From: Fibrella aquatilis
GTDB lineage: Bacteria > Bacteroidota > Bacteroidia > Cytophagales > Spirosomataceae
Assembly: GCF_017353255.1 (NCBI RefSeq)
Contig: NZ_JAFMYU010000032.1
Span: forward strand, 1-64,000
Direction: 5' to 3'
Length of the DNA stretch: 64,000 nucleotides
A program made the translations under genes and the position numbers. How positions within the stretch are numbered: position 1 is the stretch's first letter; each line of letters begins with the position of its first letter. The notes beneath the pieces were generated by a model. The model was not told the DNA's origin. It did not search any database and was given only the letters and a program-made list of their open reading frames with translations. This document shows, in pieces, positions 35,947 to 44,471 of this stretch.

Positions 35947-37221
35947 ATGCAACAACGAATGAGAATTGTACAGCCATCTCGATTCAACGGCCGCTTCTCT
36001 TACCTGCTCATGGGGTCGTTGCTGGTGGTCAGCCTATGGCTGTTCAGTACCCATAAACATCAGGCGGCGCACTGGCGGGGTACGTTCTACTCCTTCGCCG
36101 CTAACCTGCCACGACAGGCCGGGCAACAAAGTCAGGGACTGCTACCCAGCGCACCCCGTTTCCTGGTCGACACCGCACAGGTCGATGCCTTTGACAGCTT
36201 GACGCCCTCGCAACAGCTTGCCTTTCGGTTTGGCCCGACCACCGCGCCGCTGACACAGTACGTATTCATGCAGATCGGCTACGGCTATATCTGCGCCCTG
36301 GCCCGGTCTATCTTCCCGGCTGCACCCGATGGCATGGCCGTTATCTGGCTCCAAGTGTTGGTGCACCTGGCGCTTTGCGGCTGGATCGTGTCTCGGTTGT
36401 CGGTCGGCTGGCAAGGCTGGTTTTTCTGGCTGACCTACGCCTGCAACCCGGTGATCATCCAATTTGTTACCTATGATTTTTATTACTTCTGGCAGGTGAT
36501 CCCCAGCTTTATGCTGGTCATATGCTTGTTGGGTTGGCGAGGGAGGGCCATTTGGGGGCTACTTTGGGGACCACTGCTGGGGTTATTGTTTGTGATGCGC
36601 CCGTCTATGCTGCTGGCCGAAAGCTGGCTGGCGTTGATCTGGCTACGGCAGCGCCGCCCGGTGCTGGCGGGTATTTCGGTAACGCTGGCTCTGCTGCTGG
36701 GTGCCTGGCTCTACCAACCCGTAACTTCGGTCGTATGGCGGGTGGTGTATCTGGGCATTGCGGCGTACCATAATCCGTATCAGGATAACCTGTCTGACAG
36801 AGCCATCGTCAACCTGTATGAGCAGCAAACCGGGAAAGCTATGGTCAACGCCACATCCGACCCGGCGGTGGAAACGCGGTTAGCCGTTATAACACATCGG
36901 GCGGTGCTGCACATTGCTCAAAAAGACCCGTTGCTATTTCTGAAAAATGCCGTTTGCAACACGTTACAGGCCTTTTCGGTGGGGTATGTGGTAGGCGGGG
37001 GTGACCGGCTCAACTACGCGCTGGCGCTGCTGGGCCTGGTGGTGCTGTACCTGTTGCTGCGGTACCGGCAGCTGGAGTACGTGATAGGGATACTGGCCAC
37101 CGTGGGTACGTTTACGCCTTATTATCCCCCCATTCCGGCCTATATGTATGGCGCTTACCTGCTGCTGGTTATGAGCATAATACCTGTAGTAGGTTCGCTT
37201 ATTGAGTCAGTGAAACGCTGA
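35947..37221 (+). CDS. Hypothetical polytopic membrane protein
   Basis: 424 residues with about 9-10 membrane segments and a large loop after the first helix. The layout (FWLTYACNPVIIQFVTYDFYYF, long acidic-free loops) resembles GT-C glycosyltransferase-like membrane proteins of unknown substrate, but I see no diagnostic motif. A loop at about 280-310 holds YHNPYQDNLSDRAIVNLYEQQ. Single gene. Confidence 0.72.
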   Translation: MQQRMRIVQPSRFNGRFSYLLMGSLLVVSLWLFSTHKHQAAHWRGTFYSFAANLPRQAGQQSQGLLPSAPRFLVDTAQVDAFDSLTPSQQLAFRFGPTTAPLTQYVFMQIGYGYICALARSIFPAAPDGMAVIWLQVLVHLALCGWIVSRLSVGWQGWFFWLTYACNPVIIQFVTYDFYYFWQVIPSFMLVICLLGWRGRAIWGLLWGPLLGLLFVMRPSMLLAESWLALIWLRQRRPVLAGISVTLALLLGAWLYQPVTSVVWRVVYLGIAAYHNPYQDNLSDRAIVNLYEQQTGKAMVNATSDPAVETRLAVITHRAVLHIAQKDPLLFLKNAVCNTLQAFSVGYVVGGGDRLNYALALLGLVVLYLLLRYRQLEYVIGILATVGTFTPYYPPIPAYMYGAYLLLVMSIIPVVGSLIESVKR

Positions 37222-37239
37222 CTGTCAACTCGGGAGTGG

Positions 37240-38424
37240 CTAACCAACTAATTTGGCATCGTTCTTCCCTTCACCAACTTTCTCTTCTTCTTTGCCTATT
37301 TTTTTCACCCGCTTAGGCAGTTGATCGGCCAGTTCCTGTAAGTTTTTAATGGGCGGACGGGGCTTTTCGGCCTCACCAAGCAGAAATCCGTAGGGCTTAA
37401 GCGCCGCCACCGAATCGAAAATAACTTTGATGATGGCCGTCAGCGGCAGGGCCAGAATCAGACCAGGCAGTCCCCATAGGCTATCCCATAACAGCAGCGA
37501 AATAATGGCGGCCAGGGGGTTGATACTCACCTTCGACCCCACGATGTAGGGCGTGATGAAGTTGCCCTCCAGCGCCTGCACAAACAAAAACACCCCAATA
37601 ACACCCAGCGCCTTCAACGGATTATCCTGCGTGACGAGCGTATAGGCGGCGGGCAGCAGCGACCCCAGCGAGATGCCAAAGTATGGGATCAGTACCAGAC
37701 AGGCCCCAAAGAAGCCAAAGAACACGGCATAGTCGACACCCAGAATCATCAGCCCGGCGGTCATAAGCGTACCAATCACCAGGATCACCAGCACCAACCC
37801 CACCAGGTAATCTTTCACCACCGCGTAGATCCGCTGCATTACGCCGTCTACCTTGGTGCGGTGTTGCTGACCAAAAACTTTGTAGAAAAACGACCGGAAA
37901 AAGTCGCGGTAGAGCAGAAAAAAGAAAATAAACAGCAGCACCAACAGCACATCGGTGAGGGTGCTCGTGGTAGCTAACAAGGTGTTTTTCAGCACTGTAC
38001 CACCCGACTCCAGCAGCGTGTTGACGTATTTACGGGCTTCGGTCAGTTGCCGCTTTCGGTCAATATTGAAATGATCGTCGGCGTAGGTTTGTAGCTTGGC
38101 CAGCAGGTCGTTTCCTTTTTTGACCACCTGCGGCAGCACTTCGGCAAAGCTGCTGATCTGGGTCGTAAACGCATACAACACCGATACGATCACAGCCAGT
38201 GCCAGCACCAGACACATAATAATGGCCACAATTCGGGGAATGCGCCACGTCTCCAGCCGACGGCAAAGCGGGAACAGCAACACCGAAAACAGAATAGCAA
38301 ACACCAGCGGAATCAGCAGCGACTGTAGCTCGTAGAGGCCGTAGACAATGATAACGATAGATATAAGTACAGACGCAAACCGCACATACAGCGGCTGTTG
38401 CACTTCAGTAGCGCGATTGATCAT
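37240..38424 (-). CDS. AI-2E family transporter (TqsA/PerM-like)
   Basis: 394 residues with eight membrane segments and the amphipathic central region typical of AI-2 exporter (AI-2E) proteins; DVLLVLLFIFFFLLYRDFFRSFFY, VQALEGNFITPYIVGSKVSINPLAAIISLLLWDSLWGLPGLILALPL are conserved family segments. The C-terminus is Lys/Glu-rich. The substrate is not known, and members also include Na+/H+ exchangers. Confidence 0.9.
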   Translation of the reverse strand: MINRATEVQQPLYVRFASVLISIVIIVYGLYELQSLLIPLVFAILFSVLLFPLCRRLETWRIPRIVAIIMCLVLALAVIVSVLYAFTTQISSFAEVLPQVVKKGNDLLAKLQTYADDHFNIDRKRQLTEARKYVNTLLESGGTVLKNTLLATTSTLTDVLLVLLFIFFFLLYRDFFRSFFYKVFGQQHRTKVDGVMQRIYAVVKDYLVGLVLVILVIGTLMTAGLMILGVDYAVFFGFFGACLVLIPYFGISLGSLLPAAYTLVTQDNPLKALGVIGVFLFVQALEGNFITPYIVGSKVSINPLAAIISLLLWDSLWGLPGLILALPLTAIIKVIFDSVAALKPYGFLLGEAEKPRPPIKNLQELADQLPKRVKKIGKEEEKVGEGKNDAKLVG

Positions 38425-38441
38425 AAAACTAGTCGTAAGTC

Positions 38442-38530
38442 GATAGTCGATAGTCGTAAGTCGTGAGTCGGCTGACGCGAGAGCAATACTTGCGCGTCAG
38501 CCGACTCACGACTTACGACTATCGACTATC
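38442..38530. repeat. HP16 heptad hairpin, 38-bp perfect arms
   Basis: Arms 38442-38479 and 38493-38530 are exact complements. Units are agtcgta, agtcgat and agtcgtg in strict 7-nt register, with two more units left of the arm, then the inner stem cggctgacgcg. It separates two divergent genes. Confidence 0.95.
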
Positions 38531-38537
38531 TTTAAAC

Positions 38538-39476
38538 ATGTTTCCCTGGCTCATCAACGTTTTAATTGGCATAAAGGTCGGATTTTGTTCGTGTACGCCC
38601 GAAGTTCATCGGCTGGGGGTGGCGCGTGTGCGGGGGCAGTATCGGGTTGAGTGGGTGGGGACCTTGCCGAAGGTGGTCAACGAAAGCTCTGGACTGGCCC
38701 GCCGCCACGGTCCGCCCGGTAGCCCGCCCACGTTTTGGACCCATAACGACGGCGGCGGGCGGCCCACGCTCTACGGTATTACCCTCACCGGCACCCTGAT
38801 TGACTCGCTGCCGCTGGTCGGTGCCAAAAATGTAGACTGGGAAGACCTCGCCCAGCAAGACACCACCCGCCTTTTTATTGCCGACGTGGGTAACAACGCC
38901 AATACCCGGCGGGATCTGGGGGTGTATGGTGTGAAGGAGGAAAGGAAAAAGGGAGCGGTCCGACGGTTCGGAAAGGAGGAAGGGGAAAGAACAAGCCCGT
39001 TACGTAATTCCTCCTTTCCGAACCGTCGGACCGCTCCCTTTTTTCTTTCCTCCTTTACCTTCTCCGACCAAACGGCTTTTCCACCGCCCGGACGCAATTT
39101 CGACTGTGAGGCTGTTTTTTATGCGCGTGACAGCCTGTTTCTATTGTCGAAAAACCGTTCGGGGCACACGGTGAGGCTCTATGGGATGCCCGCCCAGCCC
39201 GGCAACCGCGCCCTGGCACCGCTCGATTCAGTGTACATCAAGTCGATGGTGACAGGGGCGGCCATCAGCCCGGATTATAAAACGCTGGCGGTGCTGACAT
39301 ATGGTAAAATCCTGTTTTTCGACCTCAGCAGCCCCGGTCCCGTCCGGCTACGTCACCCCATCGCCTGCCTGCGAGTACCCCGCGCCCAGACCGAAGCCCT
39401 GGTGTATATCAACAACACCGACCTGCTGATGACCAACGAACAGGGGCGTATTTACAGGCTGAGCAAGAGGCGGTAG
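38538..39476 (+). CDS. Hypothetical propeller-like protein with an in-frame hairpin insertion
   Basis: 312 residues. Blocks NESSGLARRHG, WTHNDGGG, NVDWEDLAQQD, FIADVGNNANTRRDL, FDCEAVFY and LFLLSKNRSG are typical of a Bacteroidota family of secreted beta-propeller-like proteins of unknown function; a Cys-rich N-terminus may be a signal. Between VYGV and FSDQ about 40 residues (KEERKKGAVRRFGKE ... TAPFFLSS) are encoded by HP17 and have no counterpart expected in the fold. The reading frame is kept. ATG 38538 is 7 nt past HP16. Confidence 0.75.
   Translation: MFPWLINVLIGIKVGFCSCTPEVHRLGVARVRGQYRVEWVGTLPKVVNESSGLARRHGPPGSPPTFWTHNDGGGRPTLYGITLTGTLIDSLPLVGAKNVDWEDLAQQDTTRLFIADVGNNANTRRDLGVYGVKEERKKGAVRRFGKEEGERTSPLRNSSFPNRRTAPFFLSSFTFSDQTAFPPPGRNFDCEAVFYARDSLFLLSKNRSGHTVRLYGMPAQPGNRALAPLDSVYIKSMVTGAAISPDYKTLAVLTYGKILFFDLSSPGPVRLRHPIACLRVPRAQTEALVYINNTDLLMTNEQGRIYRLSKRR
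38934..39055. repeat. HP17 hairpin element inside a coding sequence
   Basis: Arms 38934-38981 and 39008-39055 match at 47 of 48 positions, loop 26 nt. A/G-rich units (gaaagga type) and a gcggtccgacggttcgg inner stem; related to HP18. Both strands are open through it and encode near-identical peptides. Confidence 0.92.
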
Positions 39477-39604
39477 TGGCGCAAAGCCAGTGCCAAAACG
39501 AAGGCATCCTGTTCGTTATCTTTGTGTTAAGAATGAAACCCTCCGGCTAACTTGCCCACAACGCCGTCTACCTTTAGCGCTCAAGACACCTGTCGATAAC
39601 CTCC

Positions 39605-40306
39605 ATGAGTACGGCAAAAGCCTCACCACAAGCCCACCGCGTAATGGTGGTCGATGACGATCCCGACATTCTCGAACTGCTCGAATACAACCTCCAAAAA
39701 GAAGGCTACGACGTCAGAACGGCCCCCGACGGCCGAAAAGCCTTGGAAGTTGGCCGTGTTTTTCTCCCCGAATTAGTCCTGCTCGACATCATGATGCCCC
39801 ACGTAGACGGCATTGAAGCGGGGCGGCAACTGCGGGCCATTCCCGAACTCCGGCAAACGTATATTCTTTACCTCACGGCCCGCTCAGAAGAGTATTCGGA
39901 GGTGGCTGCTTTTGAAGTTGGTGCCGATGACTATATCACCAAGCCCATTAAGCCGCGGGCGTTGATGAGCCGGATCAACGCCCTTTTCCGCCGCGAAGCC
40001 CAGAAAGCCGACACCGGCGATGTGATTCAGATTGCCGACCTCAGCATCAGCCGCCAGAACTACTCGGTCAACCAGGGCGAGCAGACCATTATTCTGCCCA
40101 AAAAAGAGTTCGAACTACTGTTTTACCTGGCCCAAACGCCCAACAAAGTATTCAGCCGCGACGAGTTGCTCCAGAAGATCTGGGGCGCCGATATCTACGT
40201 CCTCGAACGCACCGTCGACGTGCACATCCGCAAGCTCCGCGAAAAGATCGGCGAAGGCTATATTCGTACCCTCAAAGGCGTTGGGTATATGTTTGAAACG
40301 AATTAA
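39605..40306 (+). CDS. OmpR/PhoB-type response regulator
   Basis: 233 residues. Receiver domain with acidic pair VVDDDPD, phosphoacceptor Asp in LLDIMMPHVDG, Thr in LTARS and Lys in ITKPIKP; C-terminal winged helix (KEFELLFYLAQTPNKVFSRDELLQ, YVLERTVDVHIRKLREKIG). Partner of the histidine kinase at 40426, from which it is separated by HP18. Resembles PhoB/PhoP. The stop is directly against HP18. Confidence 0.94.
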   Translation: MSTAKASPQAHRVMVVDDDPDILELLEYNLQKEGYDVRTAPDGRKALEVGRVFLPELVLLDIMMPHVDGIEAGRQLRAIPELRQTYILYLTARSEEYSEVAAFEVGADDYITKPIKPRALMSRINALFRREAQKADTGDVIQIADLSISRQNYSVNQGEQTIILPKKEFELLFYLAQTPNKVFSRDELLQKIWGADIYVLERTVDVHIRKLREKIGEGYIRTLKGVGYMFETN

Positions 40307-40418
40307 GGGAGGAGGGAGAAACGGACTAAAGGAGGAAAGGGAGCTTCGCAAGCCCAACATAGTTACTGTATAATCGCGAAGCTCCCTTTCCTCCTTTAGT
40401 CCGTTTCTCCCTCCTCCC
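40307..40418. repeat. HP18 heptad hairpin, 43-bp perfect arms
   Basis: Arms 40307-40349 and 40376-40418 are exact complements with a 26-nt loop. A/G-rich heptamers (ggaggag, ggagaaa, aaggagg) lead to gcttcgc at the inner stem. It begins at the base after the regulator's stop codon and lies inside the two-component operon. Confidence 0.95.
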
Positions 40419-40425
40419 CCCTTTT

Positions 40426-41460
40426 ATGTCCCTCTCCCCCCGGTTTATTGCCTTGTTGCTGGCGTCGCTTATTGCGGGGCTGACTATGGTGTTTCTGGCG
40501 TTTGTGCCGGGTACCACGGGTAGTATGCTTTTTGTGGTAGGGGTGTCGGCATTTTTGCTGTCCTTTTTCCTGATTCTTTACACCATCGATATTCTGGTAT
40601 ATCGGGAAATTACGAAGCTGTATGAGGCCATTCGAAAATTAAAAGTTCGCGATTTTTCTATTTCACGAAAATCGATTTTAAAAACGGGAAATCCGTTTAA
40701 AAAGCTCAACGACGAAATATTTGTTTACGTGGCGCGTAAGCAAAAAGAAATTGATGAATTAAAAAAAATGGAGCAGTTTCGGCGCGAATTCCTGGCCGAT
40801 GTTTCGCACGAATTAAAAACGCCCATTTTTGCCGCCCAGGGCTTTATTCATACCCTCATCGACGGGGCTGTCGACGATGAATATGTGCGCGATAAGTTTC
40901 TGGCTAAAGCCGCCCGCAGCCTCGACGGTCTCGACGCCCTGGTGCAGGACCTGGTGGCCCTCTCGCAATTAGAAACTGGTGAGCTGCGCATGCACTTCGA
41001 CCGGGTAGACATTCGGCACATCACCGACGAAATTTTCGAGCAGCTGGAGAGCCTGGCGCAAGCCCGAAAAACCACCCTACGGCTGAAAACGCCGCTGCCC
41101 GGCCCGGTGTGGGTACGTGCTGATAAACAGCGCATTGCGCAGGTAATGACCAACCTGATTCAGAACGCGGTGAAGTATGGCAACGACGGCGGCAAGGTGG
41201 TGGTGGTGCTGGAAGACGAAGGCAAAAAACACGTTCAGGTGTCGGTGAAAGACGACGGCCCCGGCATCCCGCCCGAGCACCTGAGCCGCATTTTCGAGCG
41301 GTTTTACCGGGTAGAAAAAAGCCGTTCCAAAGAGCAGGGCGGCACGGGCCTGGGCCTAGCCATTGTGAAGCACATTCTGAACGCCCACAAATCAAAAATC
41401 ACCGTGCTTAGCCGCCTCGACAAAGGCACCGAGTTTCGTTTTAAGTTGGATAAGGAATAA
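40426..41460 (+). CDS. Sensor histidine kinase (PhoR-like)
   Basis: 344 residues. Two N-terminal membrane helices (about 5-50) with almost no periplasmic loop, a charged linker, HisKA with the phosphorylated His in FLADVSHELKTPIFAAQGF, and HATPase_c with N (MTNLIQNAVKYG), G1 (VKDDGPGIPP), F (FERFYRV) and G2 (GGTGLGLAIVKHI) boxes. The missing sensor domain suggests an intramembrane or partner-mediated signal. Phosphate is possible (a Pit-porin pair lies at 49.6 kb), but this is a guess. Confidence 0.94.
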   Translation: MSLSPRFIALLLASLIAGLTMVFLAFVPGTTGSMLFVVGVSAFLLSFFLILYTIDILVYREITKLYEAIRKLKVRDFSISRKSILKTGNPFKKLNDEIFVYVARKQKEIDELKKMEQFRREFLADVSHELKTPIFAAQGFIHTLIDGAVDDEYVRDKFLAKAARSLDGLDALVQDLVALSQLETGELRMHFDRVDIRHITDEIFEQLESLAQARKTTLRLKTPLPGPVWVRADKQRIAQVMTNLIQNAVKYGNDGGKVVVVLEDEGKKHVQVSVKDDGPGIPPEHLSRIFERFYRVEKSRSKEQGGTGLGLAIVKHILNAHKSKITVLSRLDKGTEFRFKLDKE

Positions 41461-41567
41461 TAGTCTGGGAAGTCGTAGAAGAAGGGAGTGCAGGTAGTCT
41501 GGAAAGTCTCTTCTTCTACGACTTCCCAGACTACCTGCACTCCCTTCTTCTACGACTTCCCAGACTA
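41461..41567. repeat. HP19 hairpin element, 47 of 48 bp arms
   Basis: Arms 41461-41508 and 41520-41567, loop 11 nt. A direct repeat of about 34-nt period (tagtctgg, aagtcgtag) runs through the arms. It starts immediately after the kinase stop and ends 5 nt before the stop of the convergent small ORF. Confidence 0.92.
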
Positions 41568-41572
41568 TTAGC

Positions 41573-41725
41573 TTACACCTTCGACTTCACGACTTTTACG
41601 TCTTTTTTGGCCTGGTCTTTCAGCAGCTTACCTTCTTTTTTGATACCCGCTTTGCGGTCGGCTTTGAGAGCTTCTTTGTCACCGCTCATCTTGTCGGCTT
41701 CGCGGGCTTCCTTATTCATTTTCAT
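41573..41725 (-). CDS. Small Lys-rich protein (50 residues)
   Basis: An ORF of 50 codons starting ATG at 41725 (MKMNKEAREADKMSGDKEAL) and ending TAA at 41573. It is about one-third Lys and one-fifth Asp/Glu in alternating runs (KAGIKKEGKLLKDQAKKDVK), so a single charged helix is predicted. An in-frame stop lies upstream, and the gene is divergent from the pseudouridine synthase. Codon choice resembles neighbours. No family recognised; a nucleic-acid-binding or stress role is possible. Confidence 0.6.
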   Translation of the reverse strand: MKMNKEAREADKMSGDKEALKADRKAGIKKEGKLLKDQAKKDVKVVKSKV

Positions 41726-41768
41726 GTCGGCCTTATCGGCTTGCGCCCCCAGAGGCTACCTTTGTGGT

Positions 41769-42491
41769 ATGAAACTGAATTTTGCCGACCTCATCGTCTA
41801 TGAGGACGATGACTATATACTCATCAACAAACCCCCTTACGTAGCCTCGCTCGATGAGCGCACCCCCGACCGGTTGGGGGTGAGCATCCTGCGCATGGCT
41901 AAGGCCTATAGCGACGATGCCCAGTTGGCGCACCGGCTGGATAAAGAGACATCGGGGATTCTGGCCATTGCCAAGCACCCGGAGGCGTATCGGCACTTGG
42001 CCATGCAGTTTGAGCACCGCGAGGTTACTAAACGTTACCATGCCGTGACCAACGGCGTGCATAATTTTGAAGGCATCTCGGTCTACCTGCCCATTGCCCC
42101 CGTGCGCGACGGCACCTCGGTAAAGATCGACCGCGAAAAGGGCAAAGTGGCCGAAACAATCTTCGACACGCTGCGGGCTTACCGGATCAACACGCTGGTG
42201 GAATGCAAGCCCATCACGGGCCGGATGCACCAGATCAGGGTGCATTTGCAGTGCCTGAAAGCCCCCATCGTCTCCGACCCGACCTACGGCGGCAAGCCCG
42301 TCTACCTCTCGGAGATCAAACGCAACTTCAACCTGAAAAGCGACACCGACGAGCAGCCCCTGATTCAGCGCGTGGCCCTGCACGCCCACTCGCTCACCTT
42401 CGCCAAACTCAACGGCGACGAACTAACCACCGAAGCACCCTACCCCAAAGACTTTGCCGCGCTGGTGAAGCAGCTAGAGAAGAATCTTTAA
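41769..42491 (+). CDS. RluA-family pseudouridine synthase
   Basis: 240 residues. Catalytic Asp in AHRLDKETSG, Tyr-bearing block TKRYHAVTNG, and PITGRMHQIRVHL, SDPTYGG are diagnostic of the RluA/RluC/TruC group. It has no S4 domain, so it resembles the short RluA or TruC type acting on rRNA or tRNA. The frame is open upstream to 41607, but ATG 41769 (MKLNFADLIVYEDDDYI) is the natural start. Confidence 0.92.
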   Translation: MKLNFADLIVYEDDDYILINKPPYVASLDERTPDRLGVSILRMAKAYSDDAQLAHRLDKETSGILAIAKHPEAYRHLAMQFEHREVTKRYHAVTNGVHNFEGISVYLPIAPVRDGTSVKIDREKGKVAETIFDTLRAYRINTLVECKPITGRMHQIRVHLQCLKAPIVSDPTYGGKPVYLSEIKRNFNLKSDTDEQPLIQRVALHAHSLTFAKLNGDELTTEAPYPKDFAALVKQLEKNL

Positions 42492-42492
42492 C

Positions 42493-42562
42493 TTGGACGC
42501 TGGACATTAGATCTTGAATACTGGACGCTGTGATGTCCAAAATCTAACGTCCAGTATCTAAC
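42493..42562. repeat. HP20 heptad hairpin element (degenerate)
   Basis: Best stem 42518-42527/42548-42557 (10 bp). Around it are ttggacg, ctggaca and ttagatc heptamers in 7-nt register. It separates two same-strand genes. Confidence 0.65.
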
Positions 42563-42575
42563 TATCCTGTAGTCT

Positions 42576-42878
42576 ATGTTCCTCCACTCTGTTTATTTCT
42601 GGCTCAGCAACCCTGAGTCGACCGACGACCGCGCTGCCTTGCAGGCGGGTCTGGAATCGTTGCGCGGTGTTCCGGCCATTCAGGCCAGCTACATTGGTAG
42701 TCCCGCCGAAACCCGCCGCCCCGTGATTGATCACAGTTACGACCTGAGCCTGATCCTGCACTTCGCCGACAAAGCCGCCCACGACGTGTATCAGGACCAC
42801 CCTATTCACCTCGAATTCGTGGCCGAATGCAAACACCTCTGGAGTCAGGTGAAGATTTATGATGTCATGGCTAAATGA
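42576..42878 (+). CDS. Dabb (stress-responsive A/B barrel) family protein
   Basis: 100 residues, the standard size for a dimeric alpha+beta barrel of the Dabb family. Signatures: MFLHSVYFWLSNPES at the start and HDVYQDHPIHLEFVAEC near residue 68-84. The function is unknown. It is followed 7 nt later by the NTF2-like gene, so the pair may share a transcript. Confidence 0.88.
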   Translation: MFLHSVYFWLSNPESTDDRAALQAGLESLRGVPAIQASYIGSPAETRRPVIDHSYDLSLILHFADKAAHDVYQDHPIHLEFVAECKHLWSQVKIYDVMAK

Positions 42879-42885
42879 GTTTAAA

Positions 42886-43287
42886 ATGAACCCACACGAC
42901 ATTGCCTCAACGTATTACGACGCCTTTAACCGGAAAGACTGGGCCATGATGCTTTCGCTGCTGAGCGACGACGTGCGCCACGACAGCAATCAGGGGGCCA
43001 CGCACGTGGGGAAGGACCACTTCACGCAGTTTCTCCAGCACATGGACGACTGCTACGACGAAACCCTGACCGAGCTGGTAATCCTGACCGAACCCACCGG
43101 CACCCGCGTGGCCTGCGAGTTTGTGGTAAACGGCACCTACAAAAAAACCGACGGCGACCTGCCCCCCGCCCACGGTCAACCCTACGTGCTGCCCGCCGGG
43201 TCTTTTCTGTCTATCGCCAACGGCCAAATCACCCGCGTAACGACGTATTATAACCTGCCGTTGTGGGAGTCGTTGGTAAACCTATAA
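42886..43287 (+). CDS. NTF2-like (SnoaL/ketosteroid isomerase-related) protein
   Basis: 133 residues. Fold shown by DIASTYYDAFNRKDWAMMLSLLSDDVRHDSNQG and VACEFVVNGTYKKTDG. ATG 42886 is chosen over an upstream start at 42859 that overlaps the Dabb gene. The last codons AAC CTA TAA lie in HP21, the same wording as the end of nfi. Confidence 0.85.
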   Translation: MNPHDIASTYYDAFNRKDWAMMLSLLSDDVRHDSNQGATHVGKDHFTQFLQHMDDCYDETLTELVILTEPTGTRVACEFVVNGTYKKTDGDLPPAHGQPYVLPAGSFLSIANGQITRVTTYYNLPLWESLVNL

Positions 43288-43313
43288 GGTCTCCTTCGTC
43301 CTTATAGGTTTAC
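43276..43313. repeat. HP21 short perfect hairpin
   Basis: Arms 43276-43289 and 43300-43313 are exact 14-bp complements. Same word (aacctataagg) as HP5. The NTF2-like stop codon is inside the left arm. Confidence 0.85.
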
Positions 43314-43318
43314 TACTC

Positions 43319-43918
43319 ATGACTGACCTCCTTTTCCAAACCTATACCGGTGCTGACATCGCTACCGTTTTCGATGGGCTGGCGCAGTTACGGATTACCG
43401 TTTTTCGGGAATTTCCGTACCTGTATGAAGGCTCTGTTGATTACGAAAAAGCGTACCTGAATACCTACGCCCAGTCGGAGCGGGCGCTGTTGTTGACCGT
43501 TGTTAACAACGGAAAACTGGTTGGCGCTACCACCTGCCTGCCCCTCCGCGATGAGACCGATGAAGTGCAAGCGCCGTTTATCACGGCGGGTATTGACCTC
43601 GATTATGTGTTTTATTTTGGCGAAAGCCTGCTCTTGCCCCACTACCGGGGTTGGGGCATCGGCCACCGCTTTTTCGACGTTCGGGAAGCCCATGCCCGGT
43701 CGTTTGGCACCTATAGGCTTACGTGCTTTTGTGTCGTACAACGCCCTGACAACCATTTACTTCGTCCGGTTAACTACCGCCCGCTCAACAGGTTTTGGCA
43801 GCAGCGCGGCTACCGGCCCGACCCTGCTCTGCAGACCACGTTCTCCTGGCCCGACATTGGCGAAACGACCGAGACAGCCAAGCCTATGCAGTTCTGGACA
43901 CGCGAAATACCCCGGTAG
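43319..43918 (+). CDS. GNAT-family acyltransferase
   Basis: 199 residues with a GNAT-like core: LPHYRGWGIGHRFFDVREAHAR (CoA pyrophosphate loop, about 103-124) and CFCVVQRPDNHLLR. Starts 6 nt after HP21. The longer N- and C-terminal flanks than common acetyltransferases suggest an acyl-ACP- or siderophore-type GNAT subgroup; the substrate is unknown. Confidence 0.82.
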   Translation: MTDLLFQTYTGADIATVFDGLAQLRITVFREFPYLYEGSVDYEKAYLNTYAQSERALLLTVVNNGKLVGATTCLPLRDETDEVQAPFITAGIDLDYVFYFGESLLLPHYRGWGIGHRFFDVREAHARSFGTYRLTCFCVVQRPDNHLLRPVNYRPLNRFWQQRGYRPDPALQTTFSWPDIGETTETAKPMQFWTREIPR

Positions 43919-43930
43919 CCTCACAAGGCA

Positions 43931-44377
43931 CTACAGAATACTCTCGATTATGTACACCTGCCGATTGAACGTGACGGTATCGCCAACTGATTTCCCCCGT
44001 AGCAACGCCCCGATGGGCGACGCGGGCGAGACAGCCATGTACGATTGCCCGTTGAGTTGCAGGCGCCCGGCGCTGATAGCAATGTAGAAATTCCCCGCCG
44101 ACGTTTGCACCAGGCTACCCGGCCGCACCACAGGGCCCGGCGGGGCCGCGGGGTCAATGTGTTCCAGTTCCTGCCGCATGTGCTGGGCATCGGCCAGGAG
44201 TTGAGCATGGCGGTCACGCTCAAGTTGGGCCATAGCGCGGCCCGTTTCGTATTTGTCGCCCGCCGAACTTTTCGACTCGGCGTTGGCCGACTCCTGCGCC
44301 GCCACCATGGCCTCAGTAGCGGTCTGGATGCGCTGTTGCACATAAGCCATGCAGGCAGCGTAGAGGGGTTCTTTCAT
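43931..44377 (-). CDS. GreA/GreB-like elongation-factor-family protein
   Basis: About 148 residues: an N-terminal helical hairpin (VQQRIQTATEAMVAAQESANAES ... RDRHAQLLADAQHMRQEL) and a C-terminal FKBP-like domain (GSLVQTSAGNFYIAISAG, SYMAVSPASPIGALLRGKSVGDTV) as in Gre factors. The hairpin tip SSAGDKYETGR has Asp and Glu but not the GreA DYNENAE-type motif, so transcript cleavage activity is uncertain. ATG at 44377 is chosen over 44404. Confidence 0.82.
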   Translation of the reverse strand: MKEPLYAACMAYVQQRIQTATEAMVAAQESANAESKSSAGDKYETGRAMAQLERDRHAQLLADAQHMRQELEHIDPAAPPGPVVRPGSLVQTSAGNFYIAISAGRLQLNGQSYMAVSPASPIGALLRGKSVGDTVTFNRQVYIIESIL

Positions 44378-44382
44378 GAGAG

Positions 44383-44464
44383 AGAAACAAGAGGTAAGAG
44401 TCAAGAAACAAGAACAACAAGCTAATAGCCAGTTCTTGTTTCTTGACTCTTACCTCTTGTTTCT
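44383..44464. repeat. HP22 heptad hairpin, 33-bp perfect arms
   Basis: Arms 44383-44415 and 44432-44464 are exact complements. Units gaaacaa, gaggtaa and gagtcaa are shared with HP23. Confidence 0.92.
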
Positions 44465-44471
44465 GGTTTCT

